Assembly: GCF_001278845.1 (NCBI RefSeq)
Contig: NZ_CP012590.1
Span: 2,480,001 to 2,544,000 of the forward strand
Direction: 5' to 3'
DNA from: Actinomyces sp. oral taxon 414
GTDB lineage: Bacteria > Actinomycetota > Actinomycetes > Actinomycetales > Actinomycetaceae
DNA: 64,000 nucleotides
Position numbers and translations under genes: made by a program. This document shows positions 38,257 to 46,151 of this stretch, in pieces (positions within the stretch are counted from its first letter, which is position 1; each line of letters opens with the position of its first letter). Below the pieces are notes generated by a model, which saw nothing but the letters and a program-made list of their open reading frames with translations, did not search any database and was not told the origin of the DNA.

Positions 38257-39567
38257 TCAGCCCTCCAGGGCGACGAGGCCGTCGACGAATTCGCGGTACT
38301 GGCGCCGGGCGTCCGACATCGCGGCCCAGGTCGCGTTCGCGTCCCGGCTCATGGCCGCGTACTCCTCGTCGCTGAGGTCCATGACGGACTCGATGGCGTC
38401 GGCGATCTGGCCGGCGGTGGTTTCCACCGGGATGAGTCGGCCGTTCTCGCGGTCGTGCACGATCTCCCCGGTCCCGCCCGCGGCGGTGGCCACCACCGGC
38501 AGTCCCGCCGCCTGGGCCTCCATGACGGCCACGGGCACGCCTTCGCCGTCGGAGCAGTTGAGGAAGCAGGAGAAGTCGGTGCCGGCGTAGAGCTCGCGGA
38601 CCTCGGTGTTGGTGAGGTGGCCGGTGAACGCGACCGGGGTGGAGGAAATCGCGTCCTCGGCCCGTTTGCGCATGGCGGCCAGGCGCTCGGCGTCGAATTC
38701 GCCGATGTGGGTCCAGGCGACCTTCCGCCCGCGCCGCTCCAGCTCGGCCACCGCCTCGACAATGAGGTGGACCCGCTTGTAGGGGGCCATGTGCGAGCAG
38801 GAGACGAGCTGGAAGGGATCGGTCCTGCGCCTGGCGCGGCGCACGGCGGCCGGTACGCCCAGCCTTCGCACCTCGATGTTGCGGGCTCTGGGGAAGCGGC
38901 GCCGCAGGAAACCGGCCGCGTACTCCGAGATCGGGTAGACCCGGTCCACGGCCCGCATGACGAAGCCGCGCGAGGGGACGTAGCCGCGCGGGGCGTCGGC
39001 CTCGTCGACGTCGTAGGCGTGCGCCCGCGCCACGACCACGACCGGCCGCCCCTTGAACTCCCGACGCCGCAGCATTCCGCCCAGGGCCGCGCCGGTGAAG
39101 AACCAGTAGGAGTAGATGGTCAGGCGGTCAACGCTCTCCAGACCGAGACTGGGCAGAAGACGGCGCATCCGGCCGTAGGCGCTCAGGGCGATCGCCGCGA
39201 AGCGCACATCCATCCCGAAGCGCCCCGGGTGCTTCCACGGCGGCGTCTCCACCATCCGCTCCCGGCCCAGCAGGATCTGCGGGGCGCGCAGGATCGCGTG
39301 GAAGCGCCAGTCGGGCAGGCGCGAGGCCGGCAGCAGCGCGCAGCGGGCGTTATCGGGCAGGGTACGGGTCTGCCGGGCGCCCTCGCTCAGCCGCACCGGG
39401 ACGATGAGAACGTCGTCGTAGGCCGAGCACAGTGTCTCGATCTCCTGCTCGAGGAACTCTTCGCCCACCTCGTAGGGGAAGAAGTCGGTCAGCAGAAGCA
39501 GACCGCGTCGGCCCGGCCGGGCGGCAGCCGAGCCCGACTCGTCCCCCTGGCTCGTTGCGTGCGTCAC
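38257..39567 (-). CDS. GT4-family glycosyltransferase (436 aa)
   Basis: GT-B protein: LLLLTDFFPYEVGEEFLEQEIETL near the N-terminus, IYSYWFFTGAALGGML and RAHAYDVDEADAPRGYVPS in the acceptor half, FQLVSCSHMAPYKRVHLIVEAV in the linker and NCSDGEGVPVAVMEAQAAGLPVVAT (E-x7-E) at the donor site. The SYWFF/ARAHAYD pattern occurs in exopolysaccharide colanic-type transferases. GTG 39567 is chosen: GAGGAGG lies upstream and it begins 16 bases after the flippase stop. The extra open frame upstream has no homologous look. Confidence 0.87.
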   Translation of the reverse strand: MTHATSQGDESGSAAARPGRRGLLLLTDFFPYEVGEEFLEQEIETLCSAYDDVLIVPVRLSEGARQTRTLPDNARCALLPASRLPDWRFHAILRAPQILLGRERMVETPPWKHPGRFGMDVRFAAIALSAYGRMRRLLPSLGLESVDRLTIYSYWFFTGAALGGMLRRREFKGRPVVVVARAHAYDVDEADAPRGYVPSRGFVMRAVDRVYPISEYAAGFLRRRFPRARNIEVRRLGVPAAVRRARRRTDPFQLVSCSHMAPYKRVHLIVEAVAELERRGRKVAWTHIGEFDAERLAAMRKRAEDAISSTPVAFTGHLTNTEVRELYAGTDFSCFLNCSDGEGVPVAVMEAQAAGLPVVATAAGGTGEIVHDRENGRLIPVETTAGQIADAIESVMDLSDEEYAAMSRDANATWAAMSDARRQYREFVDGLVALEG

Positions 39568-39583
39568 AGCCGTGTCCCCCTCC

Positions 39584-40852
39584 TCAGTTCTCCTGCGCCT
39601 GGAAGCCGCCGACGCGCTTTCCCGCGTCGAACTCCTTGGCGGCATGATCGGCCAGCATTGTGTTGGCCACTAGCAGCCCGGCCATTATGGCTCCCAGGAT
39701 GTAGCAGGTGGGCAGCAGGGCCAGGGGCGACCAGTGCAGCCAGGCCAGGGGGACCGCGGTGTAGACGAGGGCGAAGCCCAGCATCCAGTCCTGGTGCTCG
39801 GTGACGATGAAGAGGTTGGAGATCGGGGAGGTGATGAGCATCATGAACAGCCAGGGGGTCAGCGCCCTGGCGAAGCTGCCGGACTCGGTCCACTGCGATC
39901 CGAGGAAGAAGGGGAAGATCCACGGCGACAGCACGTAGATGAGTGCGAAGGGGACCAGACCGATGAGGATCGCCCGCTTGATGGTGACGCGCACCAACGG
40001 CCGCATCCGGCCGGGCTCGATCGTGGAGAGCTTCTGGAAGAAGACCCTGGCCACCGCGCCATTGATGAGGATAAGGGGCGCGTCCAGGTAGCGCCAGGCC
40101 ATCTGGAACTGGCCCAGCGACGCCACGGAGTAACCCCCGATGAGCAGTTGGATGCCGTTGGTGCGCAGGGCATCGGCCAGGGCGTTGGGGCCGTTGAGCA
40201 GTGGCATGCGCCGGTAGCGGCGGGCCGCCCAGCGCAGTGACGGGGCGCCCTGGGGCAGCCGGCGCCACAGGGGCTTGGCCTGGCGCCCCAGGTTGACGAA
40301 GGCGAAGATCTGGCCCGCGGTATGTCCCAGTATCAGACCGGCCATCCCGCCCATGCCCGCCATGCCGAGGACGAGCTGCCCGCTGGTCAGCCCGATCTGC
40401 TGCTCGGCCTGGTTGACCGCAATGGCGCGGTAGTCGCTGTTGCGGTTGAACCAGTACTTGAACAGCTCCACCGCGGACATGAGGAAGGTCGTCAGTCCCA
40501 CCAACGGCATCCACAGGGCCACCTCGTGCCCCCACTGCCGCTCAATGAGCCCGCTCAGTGGGAGGGACGCCGCCGTGGCCAGCAGCGAGACGGCGGTCAG
40601 GCAGACCATCCCCAGGCGGGCCACGCTCAGGGCCTCGAGCTCCTTCCTGGGGAGCATGATCGCCATGTCGTAGCGCAGTGCCGCCACGGCCACGAGAATC
40701 GACGCCACCGAGACGTAGGTCGCCAGCAGCCCCATATCCCGCGGCGTGTAGATGCGCGCCAGCACAATCATCATGACGAAGGTGACCCCCTGCGCCACGG
40801 CCGTGCCCGTCATGAGGGTGAGCACGTGGCGCAGGAAGGGCGAGGAGTCCAC
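39584..40852 (-). CDS. Wzx-type lipopolysaccharide/oligosaccharide flippase (422 aa)
   Basis: MOP-superfamily polysaccharide flippase with ~12 membrane segments, opening VLTLMTGTAVAQGVTFVMMIVLARIYTPRD, the classic N-terminal signature, followed by TYVSVASILVAVAALRYDMAIMLP. It should flip lipid-linked repeat units outward. This is a second export route besides the ABC transporter at 4641-6769. The GTG at 40852 is the listed start; no strong ribosome site is seen. It is followed closely by the GT4 gene at 38257, suggesting an operon. Confidence 0.9.
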   Translation of the reverse strand: MDSSPFLRHVLTLMTGTAVAQGVTFVMMIVLARIYTPRDMGLLATYVSVASILVAVAALRYDMAIMLPRKELEALSVARLGMVCLTAVSLLATAASLPLSGLIERQWGHEVALWMPLVGLTTFLMSAVELFKYWFNRNSDYRAIAVNQAEQQIGLTSGQLVLGMAGMGGMAGLILGHTAGQIFAFVNLGRQAKPLWRRLPQGAPSLRWAARRYRRMPLLNGPNALADALRTNGIQLLIGGYSVASLGQFQMAWRYLDAPLILINGAVARVFFQKLSTIEPGRMRPLVRVTIKRAILIGLVPFALIYVLSPWIFPFFLGSQWTESGSFARALTPWLFMMLITSPISNLFIVTEHQDWMLGFALVYTAVPLAWLHWSPLALLPTCYILGAIMAGLLVANTMLADHAAKEFDAGKRVGGFQAQEN

Positions 40853-40911
40853 GACGGAGCGCCCCCAGGCGAGCAGTCCCGTCCGGGGGCCTCTCGGAGC
40901 GGCCTGCCGGT

Positions 40912-41901
40912 TCAGAGCCCGACCACCCGGTTCTCGCTGGCCGAGGTCAGGACCGCCTCGACGACGGCGAGGGTGTCCGCCCCCTCGGCCATGGTGACGT
41001 GCTCGTGGCCGACGCCGCGCACGGCGTCGCGGAAGCGCTCTTGCTCCAGGGCCAGGGGCTCGCGCTTGGGGATGGCGTAGCGGATGACGTCGCCCTCGCT
41101 GACCCCGCGGAAGGCGGCGACCTGGTCCCAGGTGGAGGCCACGGTGCCGTTGGCGTGGAAGGTGAGGTCCCCGGTGAGGGTGTCGGCCACGAAGGCGCCC
41201 TTCTCCCCGGTCACGACGGTGACCCGCTCCTTGAAGGGGGTGAGCCAGTTGACCGTGTGGGAGACGATGACGCCGTTGGCCAGGCGCCCGGTGGCCAGCA
41301 CCATGTCCTCGTTCGCCCGCCCCGAGCGGTGGGCCACCCGGGCGTGGACCGACTCGTAGGGGGCCCCGGCCACCCAGGCGGTCAGGTCGATGTCGTGGGT
41401 GGCCAGGTCCTTGACGACGCCGACGTCGCTAATGCGCGCGGGGAAGGGCCCCTGGCGGCGGGTGAGGACCTGGTAGACCCGGCCGAGCTCGCCGGCGTCC
41501 AGGCGCTCGCGCAGGGCCCGCAGGGCCGGGTTGCAGCGCTCCACGTAGCCGACGGCGCCCACGAGCCCGCGCTCGGCGAAGGCGTCGGCGACGCGCCGGC
41601 CCGCGGCGGCGTCGTGGGCGACGGGCTTCTCCACCAGGGTGTGCACGCCCGCCCGCGCCAGGGCCAGGGCGACCTCCTCGTGGTGGATGGTGGGCACGGC
41701 CACCACGGCGGCGTCGAGCCCGACGCCGATGAGGGCCTCCACGTCCGGCAGGAGGGGCAGAGGGCCGGCGACGCCGAAGCGGTCGCCGCCCGGGTCGGCC
41801 ACGGCCACGAGCTCCATGCCGGGGGTGGCGCGGATGACGCGGGCGTGGTGGCGGCCCATGGACCCCAGGCCGATCAGGCCCACGCGCAGGGTGTCCGCCA
41901 T
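40912..41901 (-). CDS. Gfo/Idh/MocA oxidoreductase, WlbA/WbpB-like (329 aa)
   Basis: NAD-dependent sugar oxidoreductase. RVGLIGLGSMGRHHARVI is the Rossmann motif, HTLVEKPVAHD contains the EKP Lys, and KDLATHDIDLTAWVAG contains the conserved His-x2-Asp. In the WlbA/WbpB group this enzyme oxidises C3 of UDP-GlcNAc-uronic acid. It is followed upstream, one base away, by an aminotransferase and then an acetyltransferase, exactly the order of activities needed for UDP-2,3-diacetamido-2,3-dideoxy-glucuronic acid. Substrate assignment is inferred from that context. Confidence 0.88.
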   Translation of the reverse strand: MADTLRVGLIGLGSMGRHHARVIRATPGMELVAVADPGGDRFGVAGPLPLLPDVEALIGVGLDAAVVAVPTIHHEEVALALARAGVHTLVEKPVAHDAAAGRRVADAFAERGLVGAVGYVERCNPALRALRERLDAGELGRVYQVLTRRQGPFPARISDVGVVKDLATHDIDLTAWVAGAPYESVHARVAHRSGRANEDMVLATGRLANGVIVSHTVNWLTPFKERVTVVTGEKGAFVADTLTGDLTFHANGTVASTWDQVAAFRGVSEGDVIRYAIPKREPLALEQERFRDAVRGVGHEHVTMAEGADTLAVVEAVLTSASENRVVGL

Positions 41902-41902
41902 G

Positions 41903-43030
41903 TCAGGCCCCCGCCGTCACGGCCGCGCCCACGGCCCGCACGATCCGTTCCAGGTCCGCCTCGCTCAGCGAGGGGTGGACCGGCAGGGACAGGCACTCGC
42001 GAGCGGCCTTCTCAGTGCCCGGCAGGTCCACGCCCGGCGCGTAGGGCGCCAGGGAGGGTAGGCGGTGGTTGGGGATGGGGTAGTACACGCCGGTGCCCAC
42101 CCGCCACTGCTCGCGCAGGACCTTGGCGACCTCGTCGCGCTCGGCCGCGCTCGCCCCCTCCAGGCGGATGGTGTACTGGTGGTAGACGTGAGTGTAGCCG
42201 TGGGGCACGTGCGGGGTGACGACGCCGGGGGCGCCGGCCAGGCCCGCGTCCAGGACGGCGGCGTTGGCCCGGCGGGCCGCGGTCCACCCGGCCAACTTGG
42301 TCAGCTGGACGCGGCCGACGGCGGCGGCCACGTCCGTCATGCGGTTGTTGAGGCCCACGACCTCGTTGGCGTACTGGCGCTCCATGCCCTGGTTGCGCAG
42401 CAGGCGCACCCGGCGCGCCAGCCCGGCGTCGGCGGTGGCCACCATGCCGCCCTCCAGGGAGGTCATGTTCTTGGTGGGGTAGAAGGAGAAGGAGCCCCAG
42501 GCGCCGAAGGCGCCCACGGGGGTGTCCCCGATGGCGGCGGCGTGGGCCTGGGCGCAGTCCTCCCACACGGCCAGGTCGTGGCGCCGGGCGATGTCGAGGA
42601 TCTCGGGCATATTGGCCGGCAGGCCGTAGAGGTGGACGACCTCGATGGCGATGGTGCGCTCCGTGACGGCCGCCTCGACGCTCGCCGGGTCGAGGGTGAA
42701 GGTGACCGGGTCGATATCGGCGAAGACCGGGCGGGCCCCGGTGATGGCCACCGAGTTGGCGGTCGCGGCGAAGGTGAAGGAGGGCACGATCACCTCGGCG
42801 CTGCGGTCGGCGCCCGCCCCGGTGGCCAGGGCCGCCAGGTGCTGGGCGGAGGTGCCGGAGTTGACCGCCACGCAGTGGGCGCCGCCCACCACCCGGGCGG
42901 AGAACTCCTCCTCGAAGGCCGCCACCTGCGAGCCCTGGACCACCATGCCGCCGGCCAGGACGGCGTCGACCGCGGCCCGCTCCTCGGCGCCTATCAGCGG
43001 CCTGGCCGCGGGAATGAACTCCAGTGACAT
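41903..43030 (-). CDS. DegT/DnrJ/EryC1/StrS aminotransferase, WbpE-like (375 aa)
   Basis: PLP-dependent sugar aminotransferase: the PLP phosphate-binding NSGTSAQHLAALA, DCAQAHAAAIGDTPVG, the Schiff-base Lys in SFYPTKNMTSLEGGMVAT, and LRNQGMERQYANEVVGLNNRM. In the WbpE/WlbC branch it transfers an amino group from glutamate to the 3-keto sugar. Full family length. Its ATG shares a base with the acetyltransferase stop (TGATG), and its stop lies 1 base before the oxidoreductase ATG, so the three genes form one tightly coupled operon. Confidence 0.93.
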   Translation of the reverse strand: MSLEFIPAARPLIGAEERAAVDAVLAGGMVVQGSQVAAFEEEFSARVVGGAHCVAVNSGTSAQHLAALATGAGADRSAEVIVPSFTFAATANSVAITGARPVFADIDPVTFTLDPASVEAAVTERTIAIEVVHLYGLPANMPEILDIARRHDLAVWEDCAQAHAAAIGDTPVGAFGAWGSFSFYPTKNMTSLEGGMVATADAGLARRVRLLRNQGMERQYANEVVGLNNRMTDVAAAVGRVQLTKLAGWTAARRANAAVLDAGLAGAPGVVTPHVPHGYTHVYHQYTIRLEGASAAERDEVAKVLREQWRVGTGVYYPIPNHRLPSLAPYAPGVDLPGTEKAARECLSLPVHPSLSEADLERIVRAVGAAVTAGA

Positions 43031-43653
43031 CAGTCGGCAACCTCCCGGATCGTGTCGTCGTGCTCCTCGAAGACACTACCCGTCCGCGGACAGCGCCACC
43101 GGCGGGTCCCGGCGGAGAGGGCCGCCTCGCCGTCGGCCACGGCCTCCAGGGGCAGCCCGGCGCGCCCCACCCAGCCGATGCGCCGGGCCGGGACGCCGGC
43201 CACCAGCGCGTGCGCGGGCACGTCCCTGGTCACCACGGCGCCGGCGGCGACCATGGCCCATTCGCCGATGGTCACCGGCGCCACGCACACGGCGCGTGCG
43301 CCAATGGCCGCGCCCGTGCCAATGGTCACCCCCACGGCCTCCCAGTCGGAGGCGGATTTGAGGGTGCCGTCCGGGTTGACGGCGCGCGGGAAGTGGTCGT
43401 TGGTCAGGACGACGGCGGGTCCGATGAACACGCCGTCGCCCAGGCGGGCCGGTTCGTAGACGAGGGCGTAGTTCTGGACCTTGCAGTTGTCCCCCAGGCG
43501 CGCCCCCTCGCCGATGTAGGCGCCGCGCCCCACGATGCAGCCCGCGCCCAGGACGGCGTGCTCGCGCACCTGCGCCAGGTGCCAGATGCTGGAGCCCTCG
43601 CCGATGACGGCCTGCTCGGAGACGTCTGCGGACGGGTCGATGCGTGTGCTCAT
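43030..43653 (-). CDS. Left-handed beta-helix N-acetyltransferase, WbpD/WlbB-like (207 aa)
   Basis: Hexapeptide-repeat acetyltransferase: successive turns such as AVIGEGSSIWHLAQVREHAVLG, ARLGDNCKVQNYALV and VTIGTGAAIGARAV, an acetyl-CoA loop near NDHFPRAVNPDG, and a C-terminal tail with RCPRTGSVFEE typical of this subgroup. It should N-acetylate C3 of the UDP-3-amino uronic acid made by the two downstream genes. GAGGAG precedes ATG 43653. It is first in its operon and divergent from the GT2 at 43737. Confidence 0.92.
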   Translation of the reverse strand: MSTRIDPSADVSEQAVIGEGSSIWHLAQVREHAVLGAGCIVGRGAYIGEGARLGDNCKVQNYALVYEPARLGDGVFIGPAVVLTNDHFPRAVNPDGTLKSASDWEAVGVTIGTGAAIGARAVCVAPVTIGEWAMVAAGAVVTRDVPAHALVAGVPARRIGWVGRAGLPLEAVADGEAALSAGTRRWRCPRTGSVFEEHDDTIREVAD

Positions 43654-43724
43654 GCGGGCTCCTCATTCGGGGATCCGGGACTGCCGGACGACGGCGATGG
43701 CGCCATCCTAGGCCCGGTCCGTGC

Positions 43725-43730
43725 AACAAT
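43725..43730 (+). promoter_or_regulatory. Possible -10 box AACAAT, leaderless start at 43737
   Basis: AACAAT ends 6 bases before GTG 43737, with no ribosome site. It is a weaker match than the TANNNT boxes elsewhere, but the spacing is the same. Confidence 0.4.
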
Positions 43731-43736
43731 GCTGGC

Positions 43737-44456
43737 GTGACAAATGAAACGGTGCGGGTCGAGGGGGCGAACGTGCCGCCCGCCCCGCCTCTGTCCGACA
43801 CCTGGCTGGTCGTGCCGCTGTACAACGAGGCCCCCGTCGTGCGGGAGGTCATCACCGCGGCCCGCGCCGTCTTCCCCCACGTCGTCGTCGTTGACGACGG
43901 CTCCACGGACGCCTCCGCCGCCGAGGCTGCCGCCGCCGGCGCCGTCGTCGTGCGCCACCCCATCAACCTGGGCCAGGGCGCGGCCCTGCAGACCGGGATC
44001 ACCTATGTCCTGGAGCGCACCGACGCCCGCTACCTCGTCACCTTCGACGCCGACGGCCAGCACTCCCCCGCCGACGCGGCGGCGATGGTGGAGCGCGCCG
44101 AGGCCGAGGACCTGGCGATCGTGCTGGGCTCGCGCTTCCTGGACGGGAAGACAGACGTGGGATGGCTCAAGCGCCTGGTGCTGCGCACGGTCGCCGTCGT
44201 GAGCTCGCGGACCTCGGGGATGCACCTGACCGACGCGCACAACGGCCTGCGCCTCATCCGGCGCGACGCCGCACAACACCTGGACCTGACGCAGAACCGG
44301 ATGGCGCACGCCTCCCAGATCATCCGCCAGCTCGGCGCCACGGGGCTGCCGTGGCGCGAACAGGGCGTCCACATCGTCTACACCGACTACTCGCGCGCCA
44401 AGGGCCAGTCCCTGTGGAATTCGGTCAATATCCTCGTCGACCTGCTGTTCTCATGA
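43737..44456 (+). CDS. GT2 polyprenyl-phosphate sugar transferase, DPM1-like (239 aa)
   Basis: Soluble-type DPM/GtrB GT2 domain without C-terminal helices: TWLVVPLYNEAPVVREVITAA, VVVDDGSTDASAAEAAAAG, NLGQGAALQTGI, FDADGQHSPADAAAM (DxD) and LGSRFLDG. It should make a polyprenyl-phosphate sugar. It is followed 46 bases later by a small DUF2304-type membrane protein, an arrangement like streptococcal GacI-GacJ in which the small protein supports the transferase. The long in-frame extension upstream overlaps the divergent gene; GTG 43737 is used. Confidence 0.88.
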   Translation: MTNETVRVEGANVPPAPPLSDTWLVVPLYNEAPVVREVITAARAVFPHVVVVDDGSTDASAAEAAAAGAVVVRHPINLGQGAALQTGITYVLERTDARYLVTFDADGQHSPADAAAMVERAEAEDLAIVLGSRFLDGKTDVGWLKRLVLRTVAVVSSRTSGMHLTDAHNGLRLIRRDAAQHLDLTQNRMAHASQIIRQLGATGLPWREQGVHIVYTDYSRAKGQSLWNSVNILVDLLFS

Positions 44457-44502
44457 CGGCGTCCGCCGTCATGGCCACCACCGCCGCCGAAGGAGGGCGT
44501 CC

Positions 44503-44904
44503 ATGAGTTCTCGGATCATTATCCAGGTTCTTCTCATCGCCGCGGTCGGCGTGATCGGCTGGATGATGCTGCGCTCCCCGGGCGGGGCCCGCCACCGGGC
44601 GGGCCGCCGGATCGTGACCCTGGCCTTCGTCATCTTCGCCATCGTCTCCATCGCCGTGCCCGCGGTCATCTCGAGGATCGCCCATTTCGTGGGGGTCGGG
44701 CGCGGCACCGATCTGCTCCTGTACGTCCTCGTCATCGCCTTCCTGCTGCAGATCCTGTCCTCCTTCCGCCGCAACGCGGCCCTGGAGCGCCAGATCACCC
44801 GTCTGGCCCGGCGGATCGCGCTCGACAACGCCCCCGACCCTCCGGCGGAACCGGTTCGGGCGGACGACGAGACCGGTTCGGACGGGCGGCGGGACCGGCC
44901 GTAA
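44503..44904 (+). CDS. Small DUF2304-type membrane protein (133 aa)
   Basis: Three hydrophobic segments (IIIQVLLIAAVGVIGWMML, VTLAFVIFAIVSIAVPAVI and LLLYVLVIAFLLQILSSF) followed by RRNAALERQITRLARRIAL, the usual end of the family, and a ~30-residue charged tail. Proteins like this accompany DPM1-like transferases and are thought to anchor or activate them. GAAGGAGG precedes the ATG. The function is inferred from its partner gene. Confidence 0.82.
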   Translation: MSSRIIIQVLLIAAVGVIGWMMLRSPGGARHRAGRRIVTLAFVIFAIVSIAVPAVISRIAHFVGVGRGTDLLLYVLVIAFLLQILSSFRRNAALERQITRLARRIALDNAPDPPAEPVRADDETGSDGRRDRP

Positions 44905-44986
44905 CGGACAGGCGGAGCCGACCGAGCCGGCCGGGCGGGGCCGCCCAGGCGGACGGCGAGGCCCGCATGCATCGGTTCGTATGCAG

Positions 44987-45050
44987 TTTCCGCCGGTTTC
45001 GCGTGTCGTTTCCGCCGGTTTCGCGTGCTATTTCCGCCGGTCTCGGCGCG
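44987..45050. repeat. Three tandem 22-bp repeats at the 3' end of a GT2 gene
   Basis: Copies begin at 44987, 45009 and 45031, with the core TTTCCGCCGGTTTCGCGTG; the third is shorter and varied (TCTCGG). The third copy contains the last codons of the leftward gene, while the other two lie just beyond its stop. Probably replication slippage. Confidence 0.8.
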
Positions 45051-45963
45051 GGGGGCGGGCGGAGACGCGCACCTCCAGCTCCTCGCGCAGGCGCAGGCCG
45101 CCGTCGACCGCCCAGCGCAGGGGCGCCTGCCAGGGCGCCGAGTACACCCCGTCGAGGTAGCGGCGCGCGGAGGCGTGGTGCGCCCGGATCATCCGCTCCG
45201 GCCGCGCCTTCCACGAGGCGCCCTGCTCGTGCACGACGACGGCGGCGGGCACCTGGATATTGCGCCACCCGGCCCGGGCCACCCGGGCCCCCAGGTCGAC
45301 GTCCTCGAAGAACATGAAGTAGTCCTCGTCGAAGCCGCCCAGCTCCCGCCACACGGGCGCAGGCAGAACCAGGCAGGCGCCCGACAGCCAGCCGACCTCG
45401 CGGACGGCGTCGTTGCCGCCCTGACTGTGGTAGGCGGCGGAGAAGGGGTTGGACGGCCACACCCGCGTCAGGGCGGCGTGCCCGGTGCCGCGCACCAGCG
45501 TGGGCAGCGCCCGGCCCGAGGGGTAGACGCTGCCGTCCGGGTTGAGCAGACGGGGGCCCAGGCAGCCGGCCCCGGCGGTGTTCAGGCCCGCGTCAATGAG
45601 GACGTCGAGGCTGCCCGGACGCCACACAATGTCCGGGTTGGCGACGACGACCCAGTCCTCGTCCAGGTCCCGCGCGGCCAGGTTCGCACCGCCCCCGTAG
45701 CCCCGGTTCGTGCCGTCCGTCACAACCTCGGCCCCGAAGCGCTCCGCCGCCTCCTGGACAAGTTCGTGCTCGGAGCCGTTGTCGGCGATGACGACCCGGA
45801 CCCGCCTCCGACTGGCCCGGCCCAGGGAGTCGAGGAAGCGCATGAGCTCCTCGCCGGGGTTGTAGGCGACTGTGACCACCCTCACCGTCCCGCGCCAGCG
45901 GACGGCTCGCCGACCGTCCTGACTGTCCTGGCTCTGCGGGGCGGCGGCATCTGTGGGCTCCAT
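45028..45963 (-). CDS. GT2 glycosyltransferase, WbbL-like rhamnosyltransferase (311 aa)
   Basis: GT-A enzyme of the WbbL/rhamnosyltransferase type: VRVVTVAYNPGEELMRFLDSL, VIADNGSEHELVQ, NRGYGGGANLAARDL, VVANPDIVWRPG at the metal site, and CLVLPAPVWRELGGFDEDYFMFFEDVDLGARV. In mycobacteria WbbL adds rhamnose to decaprenyl-PP-GlcNAc to begin the wall linker; the nearby rfbB and LCP ligases make the same role attractive here, but it is inference. The gene is divergent from the first LCP gene, 188 bases away, and ends in a 22-bp repeat array. Confidence 0.85.
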   Translation of the reverse strand: MEPTDAAAPQSQDSQDGRRAVRWRGTVRVVTVAYNPGEELMRFLDSLGRASRRRVRVVIADNGSEHELVQEAAERFGAEVVTDGTNRGYGGGANLAARDLDEDWVVVANPDIVWRPGSLDVLIDAGLNTAGAGCLGPRLLNPDGSVYPSGRALPTLVRGTGHAALTRVWPSNPFSAAYHSQGGNDAVREVGWLSGACLVLPAPVWRELGGFDEDYFMFFEDVDLGARVARAGWRNIQVPAAVVVHEQGASWKARPERMIRAHHASARRYLDGVYSAPWQAPLRWAVDGGLRLREELEVRVSARPPRRDRRK

Positions 45964-46139
45964 CCCGCGAGCGTATCGGACTCAGCCGGCCACGGGCGGC
46001 CCGACGCCCGCGACGCCGCTCCGGCTCAAGACGCCCCCGCCCGCGGACGGGCAGCGCTCCCCGGCCGAATCCGGCCCCAGAGGCGAAGATCATCCTCTGG
46101 AACGAGGGGTTCACCGGCCCACGACCCCGATCGATTCCA

Positions 46140-46145
46140 TATGAT
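46140..46145 (+). promoter_or_regulatory. -10 box TATGAT, leaderless start at 46152
   Basis: TATGAT, six bases, then GTG. It is the closest of the set to the canonical TATAAT. Confidence 0.6.
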
Positions 46146-46151
46146 CGAGGC

